DNA from: Agroathelia rolfsii
Lineage: Eukaryota > Basidiomycota > Agaricomycetes > Amylocorticiales > Amylocorticiaceae
NCBI GenBank assembly: GCA_018343915.1
Contig: JABRWF010000007.1
Location: 3,038,001 to 3,102,000 of the forward strand
Direction: 5' to 3'
DNA length: 64,000 bases
Below the pieces are notes generated by a model. It was given only the letters and a program-made list of their open reading frames with translations. It was not told the origin of the DNA and did not search any database. Shown piece after piece: positions 21,021 through 32,500 of the stretch. A program made the position numbers and the translations under genes. Position 1 is the first letter of the stretch. Each line of letters starts with the position of its first letter.

Positions 21021-24000
21021 TTATTGGTGGTTTTTAGATCCTCTAATCTCCATATTTGGACTTAGCTCATCGTTCTTCTGGATGAACTGACACGAGTGGC
21101 GTCTGTCATTAAACATAGAGGGGGCCTGGGATTGTCGGAGTTCTTCTGCGGCGGTGTTCTTCGATTCAAACACTTTAGGAATAGACCGTCTGGAGGCATC
21201 TAAAAGTCTTTTCCAAGAGGCCTCTTCTTCTTTCTTTATCGGACCCCAGACGTGATGGTTAAGACCTGAGAACCAGAAGTCGTACGCAGTATAACCAGAT
21301 TCTTTATTCTGTCTGGTGTTCCTTTTCGGAGTCTGGCTGCATAGGTTGACCACGGTTGGCTAATTAGAAGCCAATGCAATGACGATTCGAATGATTGGTA
21401 TGCATCCTATCGAGTAGTCTTTGTCACCCGTAGAAAAAAGATCTTGTAGGTAAGGATCCATAGCATCGAATAGGAGGGTATCGACTTTAGAGCCATATTT
21501 TATGTTGTTTTTGACCTGGATCAGTATAAACGTCATGTTATAGCGTCCTAGAGCCTCGTCGTAGTACGTGATTGGGATCACGAGATCTATCGCCGGATGA
21601 TTCGGTGGGCACTCAACCCCAGCACAGCGAGGTATACGTTCCCACATAAAGTTCCGGTTTAGGACATCCGAATCTCCAGCTTTCACAAAATGGTTCATGT
21701 TCATCTTTGAGTCTTTGAAAGCATCTTGAAGGTGTGTTTCCAGCGTGATCCCGCTCTTAGGATGGACGCAAGACGGCAAGGCTTCAAGGACATCACAAAC
21801 AAGTACGCCTTTGGATGAAGGCCGGCCACAGAGTTTCTGCAGGAACTCAGGAACGGACCAAGCTCTAGGCTTGCCCGCTTTGGCCACCATATCAGTGGCA
21901 AGCGTCATAAGCAACTTAACAATCGCTTCACCCCGTGGGCCGCGTTTGACTTCAGGGCGGCGGTATTCGTTTGCAAGAATCGACGCAGCATTGAAAGGGA
22001 CTGTCTTCATCACCAATCTTGCTCCTTCAGCCAGAATCGGCTCTGATGGCGAGATAGTATGGACACCATCAAATGAAGGCTCAGCTTGCAAGCATACGCG
22101 CATGTGGTTTTCAACGTGGAGCATCTCTCGTTTTTTGCCTTCGTATGACTAGCGGTTGAAGTCAAGAGCCAAGCGAAACATAAGGCAAGCTAATAGTGCC
22201 TCCTCGTGTTGAATGTTGTTCTGTTCGATGGCATGCAAGTCGTCCATCTTCGTGAGCTTTTGAGCGGCAAAGATAATGATTTGTTTTTTCAACTCGTCGA
22301 CTCCAAATATATACCGCGTCGCAAACCTAGCGAGCCAAAACTTTGAGTTTATAGATATAAGAATTTAAAGAATTTACACACAACGGTCGGCCTAGTCTGA
22401 CCAAGTAGTCGATTAGCGTCACGTCATCAATTGTTGTCTGACCTTCAACGGCATGTTTAGCCAGCATGTCGTACCCGAGGTCAGTGTATGGTGGCATCAA
22501 TGAAAGCCCGCTGTACGTTGTAACGCGTGCAGAAGAGTCGAGACCTCTCGGAGGCATGAATTGGAAGATTTGGCCTGTGGTTGATAAGAAGAGGGAAAAA
22601 ATAGCCTGATTCCGTATTTTCCGCAGTGCACGTCGCAAGCAAGAAAAATAAGTGGGCGAAGAGGTGGAAACATCGGTCGCTTCTACGGTCGTGCCCAGAG
22701 TATGCACTTCGTCGAAAGATAGAATAATGATTGGCGAAGATGACTTCCATTTGTCCTGTTCAAATTTCAGGAGAGTATTCTGCAGCAATTTAGCAGCATT
22801 AACAACGGTGATATTCAATGTATGCCTGGAATCCGCTTTTTTGCCATGTTCATTTCAAGGTCATAGAAGAAAGAGCGACAAGGCTCACTAGGATGTTTCC
22901 AAGTGATAATGCGATCGGGTGGGCCTGGTGCATACACCTGCATAGATTTCAACTCAGGAGTGACAAGACCTGATTTCTCATCTCGCGAGTCATCATGACG
23001 CCCACGGCTTTCTGTCGGACGCAGTTTCTGAGCGAAATCGATCACATTACGAAAAAAATTCTCTCAATGTTCGCCAGGTTTCTCGAACTTCTGGTCTTTG
23101 TTCATATAGTCCCGAAATTTAGATGCAACCTCCCTGATGGAAACCTCTTTTGATGAAAAATTGTCATCGATCCATTTCGTTGCTTCCATAAAGAGCAATG
23201 TCAAGAATGCTTGGGCGATTTCATTAGCCTCTGTTTCTTCCCTCGCCCGCGTAAGATAGTTTCGAACATGAACGTCTGCTGGAGGAAATCCTTCAAAGAG
23301 TATTCTGGTCAATTGCATCATCCAGTATCGAGTCCGCTCAATAGCACACCTGATGGATCACAGCGTAGGCAAAGTGGAATCGTAAAATGGGTCTTGCTTA
23401 TTTCATCGACCAGCCTCGATTTTCCCATTCCAGACGACTGAACGATGGAGCAATACTTGGCGTAGTATTGGACCCTGTCGTTCGTGAACTCCTTGCATAG
23501 GGTTTCAATATGGAACTAGAGAGACTCGTGAGCCCTGCCGGTGTAGTCCCCTTTCCAAGACTTCACGGTCGCTAAGGAGGCGTGAGAATACTATTATCGG
23601 AAGGGTCAGGCACGTACCGTCAGTGGAAAGTGATTTAGGAATAGTTGTATCAGGCAGGTTCGGCCGTGGCCGTCTGTTTTCTTGAGGTAATGCTAGAATT
23701 ATTTTAGATATTGAACGCCACAAAAATGAACTCATTTACACAATTGGAACAGAAATCCCAAGTCAAAGTTGGATTCAGTTTTCAGGAAGCCAATATAGGT
23801 ATCCTTTAGGTCAGTAATTTCTTTCTCAGACAAGCCCTTTACATGTGCAAGGATGTCATCGGTTTGGATCGCCTTCAAATATTCCAACTGGTGATCCATA
23901 AGTTGATGTTGGAAGTTGGGATCCATCAAAACTTGAAGTGTGTGTTCGATGCAGAAAGACAGAGCAGTGGGAATAAGACTCTTGATGGAATGTAATCCCT

Positions 24001-24184
24001 GTAGTGATTCCTCCTCTGTCAGTTTCGTGTGCAAACGCTTCAGGAATTGCGCTTTCAGTGTGCCATCCAAGTCGGGCTCGGACTCGGACTCGGACAGGTC
24101 TTGTCTCGGATGCTTCAGGGAGGAAGTGCTGTACCTCTCGTCAGTCGAGGAGTCGTATGATACCTTGCGCTTTTCATTTGGCAT
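21021..24184 (-). pseudogene. Crinkler/RHS-type P-loop NTPase-nuclease gene, left copy (dead)
   Basis: Large fungal NTPase fused to a PD-(D/E)XK-like nuclease. Starts MPNEKRKVSYD with an acidic/Ser N-terminus. Two introns (donors near 23738 and 23616) lead to a WKGDYTGRAHES stretch. Then come Walker A SSGMGKSR (about 23425), an intron, FPPADVHVRNYL, Walker B ILSFDEVHTL (about 22720) and sensor-like FLSTTG. The C-terminal nuclease has AIDLVIP and ILIQVKN (D...QxK, about 21500-21600). Lesions: TAG at 23516-23518, TGA at 23064-23066, a one-base frameshift near 22820 (A6 run nearby) and a private TGG-to-TAG at 22149-22151. The first three are shared with the right copy. Assignment to the Crinkler/RHS-like (CR) class is from domain order, not from a search. 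Confidence 0.75.
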
Positions 24185-24291
24185 TGCGTTGAATGAGCTA
24201 GTTTGTGGTTGATGTAAGGCTTAGTGGCATACGCTTGTCACGTCAGAGATGTGACCATAGTATGTCTGTAACGGCATGTCACTTAGAGTCA

Positions 24292-24698
24292 CACATTGGT
24301 ATTTTGCAGTATTAGTCAGCATTTTTACCTTTGGATATTACTGAGAACCTGACCTGTAGTAAAGCCCTAGATAAAGTGATGCTTTTACTGGCTGACTTTA
24401 CTGCGTCTTTTACTTCGGGTAAAAGGCAGGTGGCGACGTAACTAGTTTCCCTGCCAAATTATAGTCATGTGACGCTTGTTTTTACCCAAGCTGTTACCCG
24501 AAGCAAAAGGTTTGGTAAAGGCAGCCGGTGAAAGGGGCACTTTTTCCTTTTATCTTCACCAAAAGTCAAAGCATATATAAATTTCATGATTTTACCCGCT
24601 ATTAAAAGTGAACCTTTGTCTGGGATTTTACTACAGGTTCAATTCTCTGTAAAATTTAGAGGTACAAACACTGACTAATATCGCACAATACCAGTGTG
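24292..24698 (-). mobile_element. 407-bp MITE (left copy)
   Basis: Terminal inverted repeats of about 95 bp: CACATTGGTATT at one end, CACACTGGTATT (reversed) at the other, continuing through 'tagtcag', 'acctgtagtaaa' and 'cctaga(t/c)aaag'. Flanked by tca/tca (TGA on the other strand), a 3-bp TSD as in PIF/Harbinger-type MITEs. It lies directly upstream of the NTPase-nuclease gene. Confidence 0.8.
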
Positions 24699-25027
24699 TC
24701 ACGTGCGGCCCGACATTCGCCACTCTCCTATTGATCGAGCGGTATTTTGTTTTATCTTTCTTTCGCGTGTTCGTCGGGCTCCGGGCAGCCCCTGGTGGAA
24801 TGGATTACAAGGGAATGGAATTATTCAGAAAACGTATATAAGGCAGTCGATGTGTGTGTCGATACAGCAATTCTCTCGAATATACTTCAAGTCTGTCATT
24901 TGCTGTGTTTGATCTCGTGAGCAGGCATCACAATGTCACTTAAGCTTGCTATCATGTGATCACAGGCTGTTGTATAATTGAAGAATAAAAATCCCCTATT
25001 CTCTGCATTCTATCTTCCTTTCTCACA

Positions 25028-25400
25028 TACAGGCATGGCCTATTAGCCCCAGTCCCGAGCAACGAGGTAGGAATGTGGTCCTGACCATCTGTGGCTGCTC
25101 ACCTTGATCTCTCTCTCCCTCTTGTTTGTTCGAACAACCCCCTCGTCGCCCTTTCCATCGCAGCCTTCCTTGCCCAGGATTAACGCCATATTTGGTGTAC
25201 TCGCCAATGCTCTCCCCTCAAGCACGCTCGCATCCCAATAGCACCAGCGTCAATGCTCACCCGACGATCTGTCAGTCCGCCGCGCCGCTTCTCCTCCCTG
25301 TGTGCCACCGCCCAGCCGATTAGCAGCCGGGATTAGGATATCCTTCGCTCCTCGAACACGAATCCGGTCTTGATTTACGCAGAGGATGGTGCGTATAGGC
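25028..25400 (-). repeat. Duplicated block A, inverted copy
   Basis: Antiparallel to 9470-9850, including a perfect 36-base stretch at 25036-25071. The plus strand at about 25330-25390 gives the translatable motif NTNPVLIYAEDGAY seen on the minus strand at 9.5 kb. This is the first part of the loop between the two arms. Confidence 0.6.
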
Positions 25401-25674
25401 AGGATTGGCACGTGTGTAGGAAAATGTCCTTGTTGTTGGTGATTGTCGGGTTGGATATGAGTGCAAGGATACATGTATATGAGCCTTGATTGGCGAGGAG
25501 GGTGGATGGGAATACAAGGATGTGGGTCGATGGCAATCAGTTTGGGAACCTTTGCGCTGAATTTGCTGGGTGAACCCGAGCGGACGACGAGAGGATCCTA
25601 AAGGTCAGGAGACAGTCAGCCACCGAAGACGACTGATCCACGACTGAGCCCACGAGCTACCGTGAGGTCGCCTA

Positions 25675-26115
25675 CGTGTATATGCAGATAAACCTCGCCG
25701 CCGATACATGTGTGAGTTCAGATACTTTTATTTTACCCTTCTGTGGTTGTCGAAAAAGCGTAAGCGGTCAAATGTGTAGGAGATCGACGGCCGCGTGATC
25801 AATATCGACAATTCCACACCCGCTTCCGGCAGGAATGGCGCGTGAACAGTATATAAGTGTTCGCAGATGATATTGGAAATGCATGATTAGCTATGTTGTG
25901 CGTAAATAATATCCTGGCTGGACAAGCAGGGATTATGTGTTTGCGGTCTTGAGCAAATTTGGTAAGGCGAGGAGCATCGATTCGCCAACATCAAGGCAGT
26001 AATATATTAGCTAAAGGCCTTCTTCGTGACAGATTTAATACTGCTGTGAATGAACGTTGACCCAGAGGGCGCAGACAGTAAAGAGATGAGTGTCGAGGTG
26101 CGTTTGGATTAAAAT
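25675..26115 (+). pseudogene. Decayed copy of nucleolin RRM1-RRM2 region
   Basis: Collinear with 1012-1455 of the nucleolin gene. Aligned pieces: 'gttgtcgaaaaagcg' (gcggtcgaaaaggcg), 'aggagatcgacggccg', 'atcaatatcgacaattccac' (gtcaacatcgacaagtccac), 'ctggctggacaagcagg', 'gagcaaatttggtaaggcga' and the end 'gaggtgcgtttggatta'. Many differences are C-to-T or G-to-A, with several indels, and no frame is intact. No intron lies in the copied interval, so genomic and RNA-mediated copying cannot be told apart. Confidence 0.75.
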
Positions 26116-26914
26116 TCCTGGTACTAGCTTCAGCGGATGCCTCGGCCAAACCGGCCCACGCGTGTCGGCGCCTTTCACCATCCAAATTACAATTCACACA
26201 AGTCTCTGCAACACCATTCATATGCGGATAATACGCATTTGAACGGTCAGCCCAACGAGCTCGCGCATAGTCCCCAAAGATGAGATGCAATCCAGTTTTA
26301 CCCACAGGGCTCGATTGCGATTGCTTGATGCTTAAGGTCTTAAGCTGAAGGACTTGTCTCATAGTTTTGGCAAATGAAAACGATGTGCATGAATAATAGA
26401 GCATTGTCATTAGGGAGATTATACGATTGAAAATTGTAAAATCCAGGATTGCAATTGAAAGCAAAAGTATCGGCGAGGGCCGAGGAGCGGCACAAAAAGA
26501 AACGAGACGACTAGCGTGAGTGACACTGGACAGCTGACAGCTGACAGACAGAAGGCAAAAAAAAAAAAAAAAGAAAGACCAGCACACGAGGCTTATTTTA
26601 CAATTCTTTACTCACTGCATCCTCATTCCCTTGGATGGCTTATGTCATCTGATGGACTCGGAAAGCAACATCCTGGAACTCGTAGGTTTCAAGTCAGAGT
26701 TCCTTGTAGTCGATAGTCTCCGCGGCGTCTGGAGCGGCCTTGACCAACATTTCATTCTCAATACTATGCAAATATGAGTTCCCTATCTTTGTTAACATGT
26801 ACAATAACTTGCCAAATTGGAACCATGAATGGCCAAGGCGTCGAGTTCTAACAGCTGAGAGGACACCGTCGTGGACGAATCTCTGAAGTAATCATGTTTC
26901 CGAGTGAGCAATTT
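26116..26914. other. Loop sequence, partly shared with 10.0-10.2 kb
   Basis: About 26460-26650 resembles 10030-10150: 'caaaagtatcg', 'gaggagcg' and 'gcatc(c/t)tcattccct'. An A15 tract lies at about 26557-26571. No gene recognised. Confidence 0.4.
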
Positions 26915-27290
26915 CTACAATGTGTTTTGGACTGCCATTATCTACCTCACAGTCTGCTACTCTATCGCTTCGACTCAGAGACTCCATCTCTGTTCCAAGC
27001 CCGCTTGGCAGCTCAGAAACCAAAGGGCCCAAAACAATCGCCATCGATAACCGTGACATGCTGTCTGTCATTACCACCGGCCGATGCTCATTTTCCTTGC
27101 GATCTAGCTCATCATCCTAATCACCAACATCCTCAAACCCCGATATGCTCCAGCACACATACAACCTTATCCCCTGGGATTCCTTACAGCGGTGATTCAT
27201 CTTCATCACACCATACCAGCTTTGCCTGTCCTGCCCCTTTGCTCTACCCTCTACACAAATTCCGACCTGATATGAGAAATGAGGGATATT
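26915..27290 (+). pseudogene. Decayed RIC8 fragment in the loop
   Basis: Plus-strand translation near 26990-27150 gives SSETKGPKTIAIDN, SLRSSSSS and SPTSSNPDMLQHTYNL. These parallel the RIC8 exon-5 stretches GSGTKEPKPSAIDR, SLSSRSSS and SPTLSNPDILQRAYDL (about 42150-42330 in the intact gene). Frames are broken by stops and indels on both sides. Confidence 0.7.
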
Positions 27291-27592
27291 CTGCTTCTGT
27301 CTAGTAACGAACCGGGCGGTGGTGGGATGGACTAAGATGCGCTATGGATAGGATAGGGCGGTGCTAGATCGTCAGGCAAGCTTTTAAGCTAATACACTCC
27401 GAAAGGGCATGAACAGCAAGTATTAGCAGACGTACGAAGCGAGGCATTGTATCCACCTAAGGGAGACCATGACGAGAGTGAGCCGTCCGATTAGATGTAC
27501 GTTTTAGATAATTCTTTTGCGACGTAGTCAACCGAAAATAGGAGGATTTTGAAAGTTTCAATGGCAGGTACACCTTCCTCGCCTATATGTGA
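27291..27592. other. Loop sequence, nothing recognised
   Basis: About 300 bases between the RIC8 remnant and the right arm; no gene or repeat identified. Confidence 0.4.
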
Positions 27593-27939
27593 GAAAGGAA
27601 GGTAGAATGCAGAGAATAGGGGATTTTTATTCTTCAATTATACAACAGCCTGTGATCACATGATAGCAAGCTTAAGTGGCATTGTGATGCCTGCTCACGA
27701 GATCAAACACAGCAAATGACAGACTTAAAGTGTATTCGAGAGAATTGCTGTATCATCGACACACACATCGACCGCCTTATATACGTTTTCTGAGTAATTC
27801 CATTCCCTTGTAATCCATTCCACCAGGGGCTGCCCGGAGCCCGACGAACACGCGAAAGAAAGATAAAACAAAATACCGCTCGATCAATAGGAGAGTGGCG
27901 AATGTTGGGCCGCACGTGACGACGACACTTCTCTTCTGC

Positions 27940-29595
27940 ATGCCATCACCTTATACTAGCCAAAAACATCCTCCGCAAAGCTCAATCTCATCGTCCTTGT
28001 CCAGCTCTACTGCCAGCGGCTCTCGCAAGCGCCCAGCGCCGCCCTCAGAGCAATATGGCCGCACCACGCCCCCGCCGGCGCCTACAATGGGCGACGAGGC
28101 AATGGAAACGGACAATCAGATTAGTCAGGCAACAATCTCTTGCACCTTTACACCCCCAGCTACATACGTCCTCAATCAACTGGCCACCCTAATTGGCCAC
28201 TATGATCAACATGACTCCACTCGACTGTCAGTCACTGACTGGAAGGAGATCTGCACTGAAGTAATCTCAACCGTCCTCAACTCCGTCACCATGGTAGATG
28301 CAGATGATGACGACTCGGACGCCCGAGCGGTGAAGGAAGTCAAACACTTTCTCAAATCGGGATGTGATGACCTCCAACACCTAGGAGAGGATGAAACCAG
28401 TCTCGACACTGATGGGTATCCGCCAGCACTCTCCACCCCTATCCAACCCATCCCAACACCCTCCTCGCAGCCGTCGACCTTTGAGAACAAGATCTTTGAG
28501 ACCCTCCGCGACATGAGGAGCCACATCCTCAAGCTAGAAAATAAGGTCTTTAGCCAAACCCCTCGCCACCCCCAGCAACAGTCGATGCCAAACCCTCCTG
28601 GGAACCAGAAGCCCTCTCCGAAAAATCCCGCGCCCCCTACTCTTGTGGCCAAACCAACATACGCTCAGGTTACATCCTCCAGCCCGCCAGCTGTCCATCA
28701 GAAACAACCTACTCGACCACCCGAACATATCAGATATGTGGTCCGGTTCCATGGCAAACCACGCCCCCTGGAACAGAGGAGTCTCCCCATCAACATGACC
28801 ACTGCAATCAACAATCGTCTCAAAGACATTCCCACCTCCAATGGTCTTAAAGTCCTCGGTGCCAACTGGAACCCAGCTGGTAACCTGATTCTGACCTTCC
28901 CTCCCAACATGTCACACAACCTTATCAGGACCCACTTCCCTACTTTCCGGGATGCTCTTTGCCTCACCGACAATCAAACTATCTCGCATGACACCAGGTG
29001 GTCCAAACTAATCCTCGCAGGTGTCCTAGCGCGCATCCGCCCATCAGATGAAGTCTTTAGCGAAGAAGCCCTCCACGAGACTTTCCTGACAAACCCAACC
29101 ATTCAGAAACTCCGCATCACCCAGTACCCACGATGGCTGCGACTGCCAACATCCATTGAAGGCCTCAAATCCTCCGTGTCCTTCGCTTTTGAGGATCCAG
29201 ATGGCTCCGTGGCTAGGTCCCTTCTTAAGCAATCTCCCAATATCTTCATGTTTGGCGCACCGGTCAAAGTGAAGCGATGGGTGGACAAACCACGTCTTCG
29301 TCAATGCTCAATCTGTTGGAAACTTGACCATACTGCCTCTAGATGCAGACGTGACCCTCGCTGCCGCCTATGCGGTGATCCACACCCCGAAAGCAATCAC
29401 TGCCAGAAATGCAGCAAATGCAAAGCTGAGAACCGCCCAGAGGAGGCCACCTGTAACCACCCCAACTGCTGCGTCAACTGCCGCGAACCCCACGAGGCTG
29501 ACTCGGCCAACTGCACAGAACGCCGCAAGTTTGCTATTCCAACCTCAACACCTGCCCAACCTTTCACCACAGCCAACGACGACATGACCCCATGA
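27940..29595 (+). CDS. LINE ORF1 (nucleic-acid-binding Gag-like protein)
   Basis: 551 residues from the ATG at 27940, the first inside the element; the frame is open further upstream but only into the target site. The Pro/Ser-rich N-terminus (residues 1-60) is followed by a mixed central region. A Cys/His-rich C-terminus (about 450-530) carries three or more knuckles (CSICWKLDHTASRC, CRLCGDPHPESNHC, CVNCREPHEADSANC). Presumed role: RNA packaging into RNP. The stop overlaps the ORF2 start as ATGA. Confidence 0.9.
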   Translation: MPSPYTSQKHPPQSSISSSLSSSTASGSRKRPAPPSEQYGRTTPPPAPTMGDEAMETDNQISQATISCTFTPPATYVLNQLATLIGHYDQHDSTRLSVTDWKEICTEVISTVLNSVTMVDADDDDSDARAVKEVKHFLKSGCDDLQHLGEDETSLDTDGYPPALSTPIQPIPTPSSQPSTFENKIFETLRDMRSHILKLENKVFSQTPRHPQQQSMPNPPGNQKPSPKNPAPPTLVAKPTYAQVTSSSPPAVHQKQPTRPPEHIRYVVRFHGKPRPLEQRSLPINMTTAINNRLKDIPTSNGLKVLGANWNPAGNLILTFPPNMSHNLIRTHFPTFRDALCLTDNQTISHDTRWSKLILAGVLARIRPSDEVFSEEALHETFLTNPTIQKLRITQYPRWLRLPTSIEGLKSSVSFAFEDPDGSVARSLLKQSPNIFMFGAPVKVKRWVDKPRLRQCSICWKLDHTASRCRRDPRCRLCGDPHPESNHCQKCSKCKAENRPEEATCNHPNCCVNCREPHEADSANCTERRKFAIPTSTPAQPFTTANDDMTP

Positions 29596-32500
29596 GCCAA
29601 CTTCGCCCACTACGCATCCTCCAACTCAATGTAGCACGCTCAAACGAGCGCATGCACGGTCTACTAAACTCACTTTCAGATTTCGACATCCTCCTCCTTC
29701 AAGAACCATGGTATGGCCGTATTGGCACCTCACAATCATCAGACAACCCACAGGGCACCCCAATCTTTGGTACCATGGCAAATATTGCATGGGAAGCTTT
29801 TACTCCCGACCCGCCTCCTGATGGCCGACCAAGGGTCACCACATTTGTACGCAAATTCATCCCTCACCTTACATCCCAACCCCGCCCAGACATTATTGGC
29901 TCGTCGGATATAATAGCAGTCCATTTCACTTATGGCTCACTCTCCTTCCTACTAATCAACATCTACAATGCTGGCCCAGGTCAAGATGCACCCTCTGCCC
30001 GCACTCTCATAGACACCAATCTAGACATGCTCCTCCCCACAGCAATCGTGGGAGACTTCAACCTCCACCACCCTGCATGGGCGCTTACGTCACAGCCATC
30101 TGCTCGGGCCCCCTCAACAACAGCATCCGAGATAGCTGAGTGGAAAGACCTATACTCTCTCACTATTGCAAACAACCTTGACAAGCCAACACGTCGTGGC
30201 CGCTCCGGGCAGCAAGATTCGATTATCGACCTCACTTTCTACAATCCAGCAGCCGTTGAAGATGATATCTTCCAGGAATGGGAGTGCCGAGAAGACCTGG
30301 CCCTCTGGTCTGACCACAACGCCATTACGTGGTCAGTTCGGGCCAACGACAACTCCATCTCCGAAACCCCCTATCCCGAATCACCCTATCGCATTGATCC
30401 AGCTAGAAAAGCTGCCTGGTGTGAAGCTTTTTCTACTATAATCAACAACCTGCCACACCCCCTGCTCCTCTCATCACCCGAGGAGATAGAAGAGGGGGCA
30501 TATATTATTCTAGACGCCATTCAGAAAGCCTCCTCCACCACAATGCCCCAGCAATCTATCCGCACGCACACCCGTGCACCTTGGTGGAATGAGGACTGCG
30601 ATACCAGTCTATACCAGCTCCGCCAGGCTCCCAGAAATCAACATAAATGCTACGCATCCCGCTTTCGAGCGGCAGTCCGACATGCAAAACGCGACTTTGC
30701 CATGAAGGTGCTAAGCGAGACACCCGACACCCGGATCTGGGACCTATGTAAATGGGCCTCAGGCTGCCGAGCAAGGCGTACGCCCCCAATTCGCACAACA
30801 GATAGGATTGCCATTGAACCAGAAGACCAGTGCCAAGCATTTGCTTTGGCTTTCTTCCCGCAAACCACCCCGCCTGTCTCCCCATCCCAGCCGACTGACC
30901 CCCCCTGCCTCCCGCCTTGCCCTTTCCCTGACATCACTCAAGACGAGGTAAAAGATGCCCTTAAGGACGCGTCCAACACCTCTGCCCCAGGCAAATCAGG
31001 CATATCGTACAGGGTCATCAAATGGGCCTTTGATGAACAGCCCCTACTCCTTACAAAGTTCTTCAATGCATGCATCCATAACCAACTTCACCCCCAGGCT
31101 TTTAAAACAGCGATAGTGGCTGTTGTGCCTAAGCCCCGCAAAACTGATCGCTCTAACCCCAGATCATATAGACCTATTGCACTTCTTGAGTGCCTAAGCA
31201 AAACCCTTGAAAAGATCATAGCCCGTCGAATTATGTACGAGGTAGGAAGGTATAACCTAGTCCCATCCAACCAGTTCGGAGGTCGCGACAAGTCTTCCGT
31301 TGTTGATGCATGCCTCACCCTAACCCATGATATCCAAGCAGCCTGGCATAACGGCCTTGTAGCATCAGCCCTGGCCATAGACGTCAAAGGTTACTTTGAC
31401 AACGTCAATCATGAACGCCTAGCTCATACACTAGAACTTATGGGCTTTTCACCTCTCATTGTTGGATGGATTTACTCTTTCCTATCTTGCCGCCATGTCT
31501 CTATACGGGTAGATGGCTTCACATCCCAGCCTATCCCACTAGCTGGCGTAGGCATCCCTCAGGGCTCTCCAATATCCCCCATCCTATCCACTATCTATAC
31601 AACACCAATTCTCACTTGCCTTGACTGTCTCCCTAATACTAGCCTTAGGGCTTACGTAGACGATGAACTTGCCCTAGCAACTTCTAGCTCTATTGAAAGA
31701 AATGTAATGCTGCTTTCAGAAGCATACCACATCATTCGTACCCGCCTTTAGGCCCTTGGCCTAGACATTGATGTGGGTAAGGTCGAACTTATTCACTTTA
31801 CACGCTCTCGCACATCAATCTTTGATCTTCCCCTAGTTAACATTGGCCTTGCTGATACCCCTCCCCAACTTATTCAACCAATGGCAGTAATGTGCTGGCT
31901 TGGAGTCTTCTTTGATCGAAAACTCTCTTTTCGACCTCACGTTGAAATAATGGCTAAAAAGGCAAGGTCTACTATTGCAGGACTACGTATCCTTGCCAAT
32001 ACCTTACGTGGCCTTAGTGTAGCCAATGCACGTCTACTCTACAAAACCACTATTATCCCGATCCTCACCTTTGCATCACCAGTGTGGTATACTGGGACCC
32101 GCCAAAAGGCTCTACTAAAGATTCTTGAACAGGCCCAAAATGAAGGCCTTCGATGGATCCTTGGGGCTTTTCGCACCTCCCCCTCAGCCGAAATGCACCA
32201 CATTGGTGCTATCCTCCCGATCCCGCACCTGCTAAAGCAACTCTCAACAAAGGCAGCTATACAACTTCGATCCCTCCCTTCTAACTCTCAAGTTCTTATC
32301 CGCACCCCCCCTACATGGGAAGAGGCTCAACCAAATGTTCCCGTCCCACTTCACATAACCCCTACGTCATCTAAACCACCTACCGTTATACACAGACTAG
32401 CTAGCCTTTCCCACCCTAATGCAGAACGCACCTTCCCATACCACTCCCCTCCATGGCTTCAACACTACTCCTGGGGAAACCGCCTCTTAACTCAGACCCC

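Larger units (their letters stand above)
20873..25027 (-). repeat. Left arm of large inverted duplication (inner part)
   Basis: Reverse complement of the right arm once the insertions there are removed: 27593-27920, 33780-35358, 36339-36396 and 37999-40205. The gene region is about 98% alike and the inner flank (24700-25027 versus 27593-27920) about 96%. The match ends abruptly at 'ctttctcacata' (about 25027). Confidence 0.9.

Noticed and set aside
22820..22870. Intron to explain the frameshift in the NTPase-nuclease gene
   Set aside because: An acceptor-like 'attccag' exists, but no upstream donor gives the needed phase. A one-base deletion, perhaps in the A6 run, is simpler.
27895..27939. 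ORF1 of the LINE starting at 27895
   Set aside because: That start lies in the target-site flank; the element begins at 27921 and its first ATG is 27940.
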